Assembly (NCBI RefSeq): GCF_000002985.6
Contig: NC_003281.10
Coordinates: 1,798,001 to 1,862,000, forward strand
Length of the DNA: 64,000 bases
Direction of reading: 5' to 3'
Source: Caenorhabditis elegans
Taxonomy: Eukaryota; Nematoda; Chromadorea; Rhabditida; Rhabditidae
In this document: positions 12,901-23,199 of the stretch, in pieces
Position numbering within the stretch: the first letter of the stretch is position 1
Layout of the letters: the number at the start of each line of letters is the position of its first letter
Position numbers and translations under genes: made by a program
The notes under the pieces: generated by a model
The model's database searches: none
Seen by the model: the letters and a program-made list of their open reading frames with translations, nothing else
What the model was told of the DNA's origin: nothing

Positions 12901-15900
12901 GTTATGGTAGTTTGAAAATTTTCAAAAAAAAAAAAATTTTAATCTTTTTCCAAAAATTAAACTTTTTTTAATTTCAAGAAAAAATCGATTTTTATTCTTT
13001 TTTTTCTGAAATTTCCAAAACTTTGCTTCTTTTTTCAAATAATTGACTTACATCAATAGAGCACCCAAAAAGACTTCCCATCTCCATGCCCTTCACCAAC
13101 GCGGCCAAAACAGCTGCCTTTTCACTTTTTCTCAAATCAAAATACTCGGTGAGGCCTCCAGTGAAATCTTCCAATGCTTCAGCAGTAGTTCCACCATCCA
13201 AATTCTCATATCCTCCGTGAAGTTTAGCATAGGCTTTTTCCACGAGAGCACTCCAAAATTCAGTATTGTCAGCCGAATGGAGGTAGTATAGTTGGTTATT
13301 AACTGTTGGTAAACGGTCATCAACCACCACGTCAACCCATTTTCCATAGTGCCAAAATTGAAAATGGAAGATTCCTGAACTATTGATTTTTTTTTTTTTA
13401 AATTTTGGAAAATAAAAATTTTTTGAAAAATTTCAAATTACCATAACTTTGCTCATTTGCATCGTTTCTAGAACATTTTTTATTCAAAATTTATACAAAT
13501 ATTTCTTTTTGATTATTTTGTGCTATCTATTTTGTGCGTTTTAATTTTTTCAGAAAATTTAGTTTTGAAAAATAAATAAAAAAAAATTGAAAATTTGGAA
13601 ATTTTTAAAATTTTAAAATGGTATAACTTTGCGAGTTTTCAAGATTTTCAACCATTTTTTATGCGAATTTGTGTGAAAATATTTAAGTCAAATAAGTGTA
13701 TTCTGCACATTCAAGCTTTAAAAAAATCAATAATTTAAATAATTTTTTTGGAAAATTTGGAATATTTCAAAAATTTCAAACTACCACAGTTTTGCTCATT
13801 TGCAACGTTTCTAGATAATTTTTAATTTTTAAAGCGTAGAATTTATTTATAATAAGTTTGCGCTAGCTATCTTGTAAGTTAAAGTGTTTCTTTTCAGAAA
13901 ACTGAATTTTGAAAAAAAATTTTTTTTGGAAAATTCAAAAATGTTAAAAATGGCATAACTTCGCGAGTTTGGAAGATTTTCAGATAATTTTCAATGCAAA
14001 ATGTATAAAAATATATATTTCAAATAAGTATAAAATTGTGAAAACATTTATTTTTTGGAAAAATTTGGAAACTTCAAAAAATCATAACTTGCTCAATTTT
14101 GGAAAAATGATCTAATTTTGTTGTAAAATGTGTTAAATGTTTTTGTTCTTTTATAAAAAGTAGAAAATTTGACTTTGAAACAATTTTAAGAATTCTAACA
14201 AAAAAATTTTCAAATTGTTTTTTTTTTAATTTTTCAGAAATTAAAAAACACTTTAAAAATTAAGTAATTTGAAATAAAACAAATATTCAAAATTTAAAAT
14301 AAACTTAAAATCTTTAAAAAAATCCCAAGTTATGTTGGTTATGTCATTTTGAACATTTTTGAAATTTCCGAAAATTTTGCAATTTTTATTTCAAATTATT
14401 GTTTTTTTTTTGAGAGCAAATAATTTGAATGTGCACAATTCAATAATATATTTATTTTAATTAAATATTTGTACACATTTTGCATTAAAAATTAGCTGAA
14501 AATCTTCAAAACTCACAAAGTTATGACAGTTTGAACATTTCGTAAATTTTCAAAAATTTCCAAAAATTTCCAAAAAAAAATGGTTCTAATATATATCGAA
14601 ACTTTGTCATTTTTCAAGATTTTTAGCATTTTTTCGGTTTTAAAATGTGAAAAAAATTTATATCAAATTTTAAGCAAATTTTAAGCAATATTATATCTTA
14701 GCCACTAAATTAAAATGAGAAATATGTCAAAATAGGCCAAAAATCTCAATTTACCTGCATAATTCTCCGTAAAACTTTGATTTGGCGGCACAATTCGATA
14801 AAACAACGCATCATACAACGTGATATTTGCCAGAGCCGCCAAAAACCAGCAATCACCCAATGCTCCCTGCTTCACATCAAATCTCGATTCTCCTTGCGTA
14901 ATCAGCTGTGGATTGGCAATAATCTCACCGGGGCGTTTCCAAATTATTCTGTCACGTGGTGGGGTACGGTAGTAAAGGGATGCGGCGGTTGCTGGAAACT
15001 CTGGATCCTCAAATAGTGTCTTATTCCGGAGACATTTCTCACGTTCTGTCTCGAAATCTAGGCCGAAATCGGAGACGGAATCGGCGTAGGTTGGCTCGTC
15101 AACTGAAAATTCTGGAAATTGGAATTCAGCGTGACGAGAGCTTTCAAATAACACCCATCATGACGAGGTTACGAAAATTTTGAGGCAATTTGGGAAATGT
15201 TTGGGTCCCACCACGAAAACTTATTCGGTTACTGTAACTTTACAGGTTACTGTACAATATTATTTTTTACGTGTTAATAAAAACAATATTATTTTTTACG
15301 TGTTAATTCGAAAATTGATGTAATTTTGAAATTTTGAAATTTAGAACTTTTCGTAATATTGCAAGTTTTTTGGGAAATTTCGAAAATTTTGAAAAATTTG
15401 AATTCAGCGTGTTGAGAGCTTTCAAATAACACCCATCATGACTATGCTACGACTTTTTTTTAAATTTTTGATTTTTTTTGGGTCCCACCACGAAAACCCC
15501 CGGGGTTACTGTAGCTTTCAAGATCATTGTACGATCATATTTTTCTTGAGTTGCACAATATTTTTCCAACATTTTAAAGCAAAAATCCGCGAAAAATCTC
15601 TAAAAATTGGCAAAGTTATCGATTTTCGAAAAGTTTCGAAAATCGATGAAATTTTGAAATTTTGAACTTTTCGTAATATTGCAAGTTTTTTGAGAAATTT
15701 CGAAATTTTTGAAAAATTTGAATTCGGCGTGTTGAGAGCTTTCAAATAACACCCATCATGACTATGCTACGACTTTTTTGAAATGTTGAATTTTTTGGGT
15801 CCCACCACGAAAACCCCCGGGGTTACTGTAGCTTTGAAGAGAAGATCATTGTACGATCATATTTTTCACGTGTTAATCAATAATTTCGCTGAATTTTAAG

Positions 15901-18900
15901 TCAAAAGGTAGCTGAAAATCTTCAAAATTAGCAGAGATTATCGATTTTCGAAAAGTTTCGAAAAATACGAAAATCGCAAAATTCAAAACCACCAAAGTTC
16001 TGAGTTTTTCAGAAATTGTTTAAACTTTAAAAAAATTTGAATTCAGCTCACCGAAAGCTTTCAAATAACACCCATCATGACTATGCTACGACTTTTTTTT
16101 AAAATTTTTGATTTTTTTGGGTCCCACCACGAAAACCCCCGGGGTTACCGTAATTTCAAAATTCTTTGAACGTTTCTATTTTTCACAAATTAATCACTAT
16201 TTTTCCAGCATTTTAAGCCAAAAATCAGTTTACAAACCCAAAAATAAGCTGAATTACCGATTTTCGAAAAATTTCGAAAAACTTTTTTTTCGAAAATTTT
16301 AATCTTTTTAAAGGACTTAGTCAATTTTTAGTCAATTTTTGAGCTAGAATGCAGATATTTGGCTTAAAATTTCGCAAATAATCAGTATTTCCTCACCTTT
16401 TGGTTTTTGCGGAGTCACTGCTGGGGCAGGGATCACTGGAGCCACCGGAGCCACCGGAGCTTTGGGCGTCGCCGGCACTGCCGGCTTTGGCGCTCCAAAG
16501 TCGAGCTCTTCCACAACGATTGGCTTAAACTTGTGCACTTTCCGTTTCTTCCCACATTTTCCTTTCATCAAGTTGTCCAGATAGACTTTTCCGGTATTTC
16601 CCAAATTATTATGGAGTCCTCCAAAATTGAAAAAGTCGTTGCCACGCAGGGCGCCCATAATTCTGCCATTTTCCGGATTGATCCGTCCAAAATGATGGAC
16701 AAAGTCTTTGACATGCTGATCTACGACTTTTTCCATGTTTCCTGACAACATGAAGTTTGTCAGGGCCTGGCCGCTTTTTGGACGTCTTCGACGCAAATGC
16801 CGCATTATGGTTTTCAGGTCGGTGCCGCCGAATCCGTCGAAAAGACCTGAAATTTTAAATTTTTGAGCTCAAATTCGAGTTCTCCGTGGTTTTTTACCCC
16901 TGGAACACTTTTTTGGGGGTTTTAGGTCATTTTCCAGTAATTTTAGAAAATGGAGGGTTACTGTAGCCTCGAAAGTACGCAAACACCTGATATTTTACGA
17001 CGAAATGCACATTTTGTCTTGTTTTAATGCTAAAGCTCTGAAAATTGTGCCCCGATGTGAAAAATGATGGAGAGTTCGAATTTCTTGTGTATTATTTCAA
17101 AAAATTGCATTAAAATTACGAATTTTTAGTTTTCTTACTCTCGAATAAGTTCTTGTTTAGATTTTTGAATTTTTGAGATCAAATTCGAGTTCTCCGTGGT
17201 TTTTTTTACCCCGGGGAGTTGTTTTTGGGGTCTTATGGTCATTTTTAAGATATTTGAGAAACTCGATGCTTACTGTAACTTCGAAAGTACGCAAACACCA
17301 AGTATTTTACGACAAAATTCACACTTTGCCTAGTTTTAATGCTAAAGCTCTGAAAATTGTGTCCACGAGGTGAAAAATAATGGGGAGTCCGAATTTTACA
17401 ACGAAAATTTACAAAAAATCTGAGAAAGAAATTAAATCGTACCTTTCATCCGGCAACCCAACCCATGATTGGACCCTTTTCCCTTCGGAGCCTTGCTCAC
17501 TGCCACCGGAGCCTCTTGTTTGTCGTCATCATCATCATTTAGGTACTCCTGGTAGTTGAGCTCAAAATCTGAAAAAATTAAAATTAAACTCCCAAAAATA
17601 AGATTTCAAAAATTTTTTCCCGAAATTTTTCGAAAATCAATAACTTTGTCAGTTTTTAATGTTTTTAGCTAATTTTTTGACTAAAAATTCAAAAATTTAT
17701 TGCAAATTAGGGAAAAATATATTTAATCAAGTCCCGCCTTGAAAACCTGAGTTACAGAAGTTTTCGTGGCGGGACCCCAAATGCTTCGAAATTTCAAAAC
17801 TAAAGCAACCCGGGCATGATTATACTTTTCTGAAAGGTCTCAACGAGCTGAGCACAGTTTTCAGCTTCAAATTTCTAATTACTGTTCCCTCCAGTACCTT
17901 CATCTACAGTAATCCTCGGTGCCTCCTCTTCCTCCTCCTCCACCCTAACAACCACTGGACTCCCGTTAATAGTCTTAACGAGCCGGTGGGTGCTCCGATG
18001 CTCCACAAACGTCTCGTGAACCCGAACTTCACTCCCACCATACTCATCGGTACCGTAGGATATTGTCTTTTTGTAGTCTACCTTTCGCATTAGGGATTCG
18101 GAGGTTTTGGCGAGTTGGGAGGAGATGAACGGAAGAATTTTGAGGCTTAATTGAGAAATTTTAACAGATTCAGATTAATGCAAAAAATTTTGAGCACAGA
18201 AATTATAGAGAAAAAAGTATTGAGTATTTTCTTAGTTAAAATCGTTTTGTTCAAACAAAAGCCGGCAGAGATATGGGTGCTCAGGAGTAGGAACGGTTAT
18301 GTTTCAAAACTTGATGTGTAGCTAATATCTTCTTTCGTTTTAGCGATATCAAAAAATGTTAAACTTCAAAATTATAGAAAAATATATGTTAAATATTTTG
18401 TCAGTTGATAGTTTTTTAATAAAACCAAATCTAACTGAGATATGGGCGCTCAAAGGTAAGAACGGTCGATGCACCATGCTGCTTAGTTTTTCAACCAAAA
18501 CTTGGCTCATTTTTGAGATATCAAAAAAATTTCAAATACAAAGTTGTAGAAAAAAAACTTATACATGTTTTGTCAGTTTACTAATTTTTGGTAAAACCAA
18601 AGATAACAGAGTTATGAGAGCTTAAAGCTAGGAAAAATTCGTTGTTTTTTTTTTTTTAATTTTATGTTGCAAACTAATGTGTAAGAGCAAAATAATAAAA
18701 CAAAGAAAACCATAAATAAAACAAAGAAAACCTAATAAAACAAAGAAAACCATAAAATATTATCACTTCAAAACATGTACGGAGCCAGCCCCGTTCAACA
18801 AAACAGCCGGGGCGCCAGGGAGCACAGCGCCTGCTCATCTAACAACACACTATTTCTCAAGTAACTCATTTAGGACGTCTTCTTCTCATGGCAAAGCACT

Positions 18901-20319
18901 CTACGGAATTGAAAAGGGAATTGGATGAAACGGGAAGTTGGTGAGTTGGTTACGATGCACCATGTCTAGCATAGTTCATATTAGGGTTAATTTCGAAGAT
19001 ATCGAAAAATTTTCAACTACCAATCTATAGGAAAATAGATAATAAATATTTTGTTAGTTAGCAACTTTTTGATAATACCAAAAATGGCCGAGATATAATC
19101 CCTCAAAGTTGAGCAATTCGATGCACCATGTTTAGAACTAATACAGCGTAGTTCATTTCAAAGATATCGAAAAGTTTTAAACTACAAATCTATAGAAAAA
19201 TAGATGATGAATATTTTGTTAGTTGACAATGTTTTGATAAAAACAAAAGATAACCGAGATATGAGCCCCCAAAGTTTTGATGGCACCATGTCCAATATAA
19301 TCTCCAAGTTACGGGTTCATGTGATATGTTCTAGGCATTAAAATATTTAGATTACGGAAAATGAGCCACGGCGTGTAAATTGGTACATCTGGCCTAGCGA
19401 AAAGTGAAAAGTGAAAATCCTAGGCCATGGCCGCGGCAAAGCGCGCGAAATTTGAATTTAAATTTTTAATGTCATTGAAAATCGATGAATAATACATTAT
19501 AATGAATCAAAACTACAAAAATATACAAAAAATTGTTTTTTAAACGAATAAATCACATATAAAAACGATTATTTTCCTAAATAAAGGTGGAAATTCGATT
19601 TATTAGGCAATTATTAGGAAAATGCGTCAAAACTTGCACATTTTTGAATTTTTTTCAAAAACTAGATCCACAAATTTTCTAAAATTTCACCAGTTTACTC
19701 AGTAGACTGTTATAATCAAATTTTGAGCAAAAAATTCATACCCACCGTCACAAGTTCATATTGAATTTTTCTATTTTTGCTCCGAAAACCACTAAAATTC
19801 GACAAAATTGGCGCAATTTTGAACTTTTTTCAAAAACTAGATCCACAAAGTTTTTGAAACTTCACCAATTGACTAAATGAAGGTTTTTGAACAATTTAAG
19901 TACAAAAAATGTATACCCACCGTCACAAGTTTACACTTAAAAGCGCTGTTCCGTAATGCAGCTTCAAACTGCTTTGTTTCGTTCAATGCGCAGTTCATAT
20001 TTTTGTAGTTGAATTTCATATAATTTTAGTGTTTCTTTTATTATTTTTTTCATGAAACTAATGCATTTTTTGCTTAAATTCAACGATATTATTATGTGCC
20101 ACGAAACCGGGAAGTATTAATTGCTAAAATTTATGTGGACTACGGTAGTCAAGTCCGCAAACACCACGCGCATTTTCATAATTGCGTACATTTGTTTTTC
20201 AAGCTTTTTTCTAGGCCAGAGGTACCAATTTACACGCCGTGGAGCCAGAAATGTTGTTACTTACCATCAACCGGACTTCGATAAATTTCCTGATCGACGA
20301 GTTTTGCATGGTTGGCCAT
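9951..20319 (-). CDS. clp-4: Calpain cysteine protease (CLP-4-like)
   Basis: Calcium-activated cytosolic thiol protease of the calpain (C2) family. Minus-strand exons: 20265-20319 (ATG at 20319), 17898 to about 18145, 17443-17568, 16397-16846, 14755-15102, 13052-13374, 11690-11833, 11118-11392 and 9951-10374 (stop TGA). From the in-frame ATG at 18090 the model gives 760 residues. The N-terminus is acidic and charged (Glu run, Asp run), then comes a Gly/Phe- and Pro/Ala-rich spacer. The protease core has the catalytic Cys in [15 protein letters not shown], His in CGHAYSI and Asn in RLRNPWGNE, so the triad is intact. A C2-like domain ends the protein (...[16 protein letters not shown]). There is no penta-EF-hand domain, as in atypical calpains. 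The junction of first and second exons does not fit: the first exon ends in phase 1, and the only AG before the second needs phase 2, so an exon may be missing or 18090 may start a separate isoform. The choice of clp-4 over other worm calpains rests on neighbouring genes. Confidence 0.88.
10427..10640. repeat. Foldback repeat in clp-4 intron, copy 1
   Basis: An imperfect inverted repeat whose two halves (CACCGTTTTGAAGTTTGAGC ... GCTCAAACTTCAAAGCGGTG) meet at the perfect 18-bp palindrome GGCGAGAGTACTCTCGCC near 10510-10527. It starts with TTGGAAGTTTTTTGATAT. A second copy lies at 11463-11670. Both are in introns of the calpain gene and look like miniature inverted-repeat elements. Confidence 0.85.
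10735..11060. repeat. Composite: partial foldback plus 'GATCTAC...ATGCGGG' repeat
   Basis: The first part (to about 10865) resembles half of the adjacent foldback (GCGTCTCCGCTCTCTCGCCGC). The rest is one unit of the dispersed family with GGTTTGATCTAC, CAAAAATGCGGGA, TTCTCAACTGAT, GTGCTGACGTCACATTTTT and TTTGTAGATCAAACCGTAAT. It is the same family that fills 46555-47460. It lies in the clp-4 intron 10375-11117. Confidence 0.8.
11463..11670. repeat. Foldback repeat in clp-4 intron, copy 2
   Basis: Same family as 10427-10640, here in the intron 11393-11689. Terminal arms TTGGAAGTTTTTTGATAT and ATCAAAAAACTTCCAA are inverted, and the centre again has GAGTACTCTC. Divergence between copies suggests separate, older insertions rather than one recent tandem duplication. 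Confidence 0.85.
11960..12440. repeat. 11-bp satellite TTTTTTGCACA (clp-4 intron)
   Basis: About 480 bp made almost entirely of an 11-bp unit (TTTTTTGCACA, with GCAAA, GTACA, GAACA and AAAGA variants), roughly 43 copies, in the intron 11834-13051. Because 11 is not a multiple of 3, the array is open in several frames on both strands, giving spurious Lys/Cys/Asn-rich reading frames. Every unit carries a T6 tract, so tracts recur every 11 bp, near one helical turn; phased A-tracts are known to bend DNA. Confidence 0.96.
15125..16160. repeat. ~320-bp tandem block (clp-4 intron)
   Basis: Four copies of 'GAGAGCTTTCAAATAACACC-CATCATGACTATGCTACGAC' (with GACGAGG in the first) followed by GGGTCCCACCACGAAAACC and GGGGTTACTGTAG start near 15130, 15415, 15733 and 16055. 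It is a local amplification of the dispersed repeat seen singly at 950-1075, 17720-17860, 25060-25180, 25370-25490, 57870-57960 and 59650-59760. All copies lie in the intron 15103-16396. Confidence 0.85.
18230..19330. repeat. Diverged dispersed repeat, clp-4 first intron
   Basis: Several copies of a ~130-bp unit with 'TGTTAGTTGACAA', 'ACCGAGATATGAG', 'GATGCACCATG' and 'AACTACAAATCTATAGAAAA' occupy the 5' intron of the calpain gene, interrupted at 18690-18960 by a non-repetitive island. The same family recurs at 57000-57370, just upstream of the bHLH gene, in inverted orientation. Confidence 0.75.
18691..18960. promoter_or_regulatory. Non-repetitive island with three AACAAAG motifs
   Basis: A short tandem (AATAAAACAAAGAAAACC three times, 18691-18755) gives three copies of AACAAAG, the core bound by SOX/TCF HMG-box factors. 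It is followed by a mixed-sequence block (AGCCCCGTTCAACAAAACAG ... GCAAAGCACTCTACGG) unlike the surrounding repeats. It sits in the first intron of the calpain gene, so an enhancer or alternative promoter is possible. No exon with matching phase was found in it. Confidence 0.35.
19367..20241. mobile_element. Non-autonomous DNA transposon, 875 bp, CACGGCG termini
   Basis: The ends are inverted repeats of about 31 bp with one mismatch: left 19367-19397 begins CACGGCGTGTAAATTGGTAC, and right 20211-20241 is its reverse complement. GAGC flanks both ends (19363-19366 and 20242-20245), consistent with a 4-bp target duplication; extending the repeat by one C would leave a 2-bp AG duplication instead. 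No transposase frame is present. Internally, 'AAAACTAGATCCACAAA' and 'ACCCACCGTCACAAGTT' each occur twice. The element lies in the clp-4 first intron, ending about 20 bp from the exon-1 splice donor (GTAAGT, complement of 20259-20264). Confidence 0.85.
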
Positions 20320-21393
20320 TGGTCTGAAAAATGTTGAAAATTTGTGAAAAAGTAGGAAAATTGGAGGAAAACAACACAAAAATCATGGCAGAGAACAGAA
20401 AAGGTAGTGAGAGAGGGGAGAGAGAGAAGAGACGCAGGGATTATAGTGTTGATGTTTGGGTTAGATTGATGTTAGATTAGAGTAGGTGTGTTGAGATTTT
20501 AATCTTTTAGGTGCAGTTTTTGGTAGATTTTTGAGATATTTTAGGGTTATGGTTGGGAAAATTTGGACTTTTTTTTTGAAATTTTTTTTTTTTTTTTACT
20601 ATGTTAAATATGTAACTAATGGTATTTTAAACCTAAAAATCTAAATTTTAAGCCAAAAAAGAAAAAAAAAGTACTGAAAATTCTAGAAAAAGTGAGTTTT
20701 TTTTTTCAGGGAATTTTACAAAAATCTGCCAAAAAAATTGGTCGATTTTTTTTTCTTGAATTTTTAAAAAATGTGTATCTATTAATATTTTACACTTAAA
20801 AATTAACATTAACATATGAATAATACTGAGAATTCAAAAATAATCATCTGAAATTTCGATTTTTCAGTTGAACTTTTTCAATTTCCTATACAAATTGGAA
20901 TATCTCAAAGGTCAAGATTACAAATTTTTTGAAATTTTACTCAAAACTTATATAGACATTTATCTTTTCGATAAATTACTTAAATATTATACTTCAATTG
21001 GCTAAAAAGTTATGGCAGTTTTCAAAAGACCTATTCATTTTTTGCAAAACCACAATTTTATTTTTTTTTTAAATTTCAAATTTATTTGCTATTAAAAACT
21101 CAAGAGAGCTCTTAAAACAACAAAGAAGAAAGAAAAAAAAATACATTCTGTCCAATATATAGACATGGCCAAGAAAATAGTGATAGACGCAGAGAAACAG
21201 ACAGAAGACAACAAATGTGTTTGTGGTGGGGAAAAAAGGAGAGGAGAACTGGTCAGATGTGATGAAAAATGGGAAAAACTGAGAAAAAGATAGGAAAAAA
21301 GGAGGGTACAAAGACTATGAGTCATGAAGCATGACATCAAAAAGAGGATATATTTTGAAATTTAAAGGCGCATAGCATAATTAAGGGAGATGT

Positions 21394-21413
21394 GGGGGGG
21401 GGGGGGGGGGGGG
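21394..21413 (+). repeat. G20 homopolymer tract
   Basis: Twenty consecutive G residues. Such tracts can form G-quadruplexes and in C. elegans are the substrates whose stability depends on the DOG-1/FANCJ helicase. Shorter relatives in this window are C14 at 54729-54742 and G12 at 58966-58977. Confidence 0.95.
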
Positions 21414-22026
21414 TATTGCGAAAGCTAACGCTGAGTCACCAGGACTGAAATTTTTGCACATTTTGAGATTAGAATCTAAAAGAGCACAGATTGAAACTTT
21501 TTTGGTGCAATTTTGAAAAATAAAAATAAAATTCGCTAGTTTTCGAGAAATTTTAATTTTCTTAGAGGTTTTCTGATTTAGCACTAAATTTTTTGAATTT
21601 ATTTTTTATTTTTTCAACAAGTCTAGAAGCCTGGTAGAATTGATGTAATAAATTGATTGAGCAAGTTTTAAGAAATTCTGAGAAATTTTTTTTTTGGAAA
21701 TTTTTTATTTTTATTTTTTTTAAAGAATTTTTGTTTTTCAGTGGTTTCATGCGAATATCAGGTTTTATTAATAAAAATTTTCAATTCCTCGTCCCTTTTT
21801 ACCCCTGAAACTTTTTTTTCAGCGCTCTCTGATCAAAACTAGCCGAACTGTGCAATTTGTCGTGAGCCCTTCGGTGTTTGCGTACTTCTGAGGCTACCGT
21901 ACCCCGCGAATTTCAAATTCAGAGATACGAAACCGGGAAAAAAAATTTTTGACGTAAATTTGTGTGAGGAACTCGAAATTAAAAATCAAAATTTTCTCAA
22001 ACTCCATTTTCAAGTTGAAAAAAAAA

Positions 22027-22925
22027 TGCAAAAACTGTGCAATTTGTCGTGAGCTCTTCGGTGTTTGTGTACTTCTGAGGCTACCGTACCTCGCGAATTT
22101 CAAATTCAAAATTAGAGGTTCGGTAAAACGATATGTAGGGGTAAATTTGCGTGAGGAGTTCGAATTTTCAAGTCAAATTTTTGTAAAACACCGATTTTAA
22201 GCTGAAAAAAATCTTTCGTAAGAGGAAAAGCTGAATTTCACTATTTTAATGCAATTTTTAAGCATTAACAACACAAAATTTGAGTTCCTTGTCACTTTTC
22301 ACTACAGGAACTCATTTTTTCAGAGCCCTATCACAAAAATGCAAAAACTGTGCAATTTGTCGTGAGCTCTTCGGTGTTTGTGTACTTCTGAGGCTACCGT
22401 ACCTCGCGAATTTCAAATTCAAAATTAGAGGTTCGGTAAAACGATATGTAGGGGTAAATTTGCGTGAGGAGTTCGAATTTTCAAGTCAAATTTTTGTAAA
22501 ACACCGATTTTAAGCTGAAAAAAATCTTTCGTAAGAGGAAAAGCTGAATTTCACTATTTTAATGCAGTTTTTAAGCATTAACAACACAAAATTTGAGTTC
22601 CTTGTCACTTTTCACTACAGGCGCTCATTTTTTCAGAGCCCTATCACAAAAAATGCAAAAACTGTGCAATTTGTCGTGAGCTCTTCGGTGTTTGTGTACT
22701 TCTGAGGCTACCGTATTTCGCGAATTTCAAATTCAAAATTAGAGGTTTGGTAAAACGATATGTAATGGTAAATTTGCGTGAGGAGTTCGAATTTTCAAGT
22801 CAAATTTTTGTAAAACACCGATTTTAAGCTGAAAAAAATCTTTCGTAAGAGGAAAAGCTGAATTTCTCTATTTTAATGCTATTTTCAAGCGTTATAAATA
22901 CAAATTTTGAATTTTTCGTCACTTT
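22027..22925. repeat. 313-bp tandem triplication
   Basis: Three head-to-tail units begin at 'ATGCAAAAACTGTGCAATTT' at 22027, 22339 and 22653 (spacings 312 and 314). Units differ by only a few substitutions, for example ACCTCGCG versus ATTTCGCG and CACTAC versus CTCTAT. Each unit is one full copy of the 'CTTCGGTGTTTGTGTACTTC' dispersed repeat plus flanking sequence. It lies between pvf-1 and clp-4, and near identity implies recent amplification. Confidence 0.95.
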
Positions 22926-23160
22926 TTACCCTTGGAATCTGAAATTTTAGATTTCTCCCATCAAAACTCGCAAAGCTGTGCAATTTGTCGTCAATCATTC
23001 GGTGTTTGCGTACTTTTGGGGTTACCGTATCCCGCGAATTTCATATTCACAGTTAGAGGTCCGGTAAAAAACTATATAAGGGTAAAATTTTGTGGGGAAC
23101 TCGAATTTTGAGGTTAAATTTGCGGAAAACTTCAATTTTCTGCAGAAAACTCAATAATTG

Positions 23161-23166
23161 TTTATT
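23161..23166 (-). terminator. Poly(A) signal AATAAA, pvf-1
   Basis: Minus-strand AATAAA (plus-strand TTTATT) 34 nt beyond the pvf-1 stop codon, a normal spacing for a short worm 3' UTR. Confidence 0.6.
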
Positions 23167-23199
23167 AAAACTCAAAAAAATCAATATTAGTGTATTTTT

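Larger units (their letters stand above)
20320..23199. other. Intergenic: clp-4 promoter side, pvf-1 3' side
   Basis: Immediately upstream of the calpain ATG the minus strand reads TTTTTCAG then ACCAATGG, a candidate trans-splice acceptor four bases before the start. Next (20395-20450) is a GA-rich block, then AT-rich sequence, an ATGAGTCAT palindrome at 21317-21325, a G20 tract, diverged dispersed repeats, and the 313-bp triplication up to about 22925. No coding sequence was found. Confidence 0.75.
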
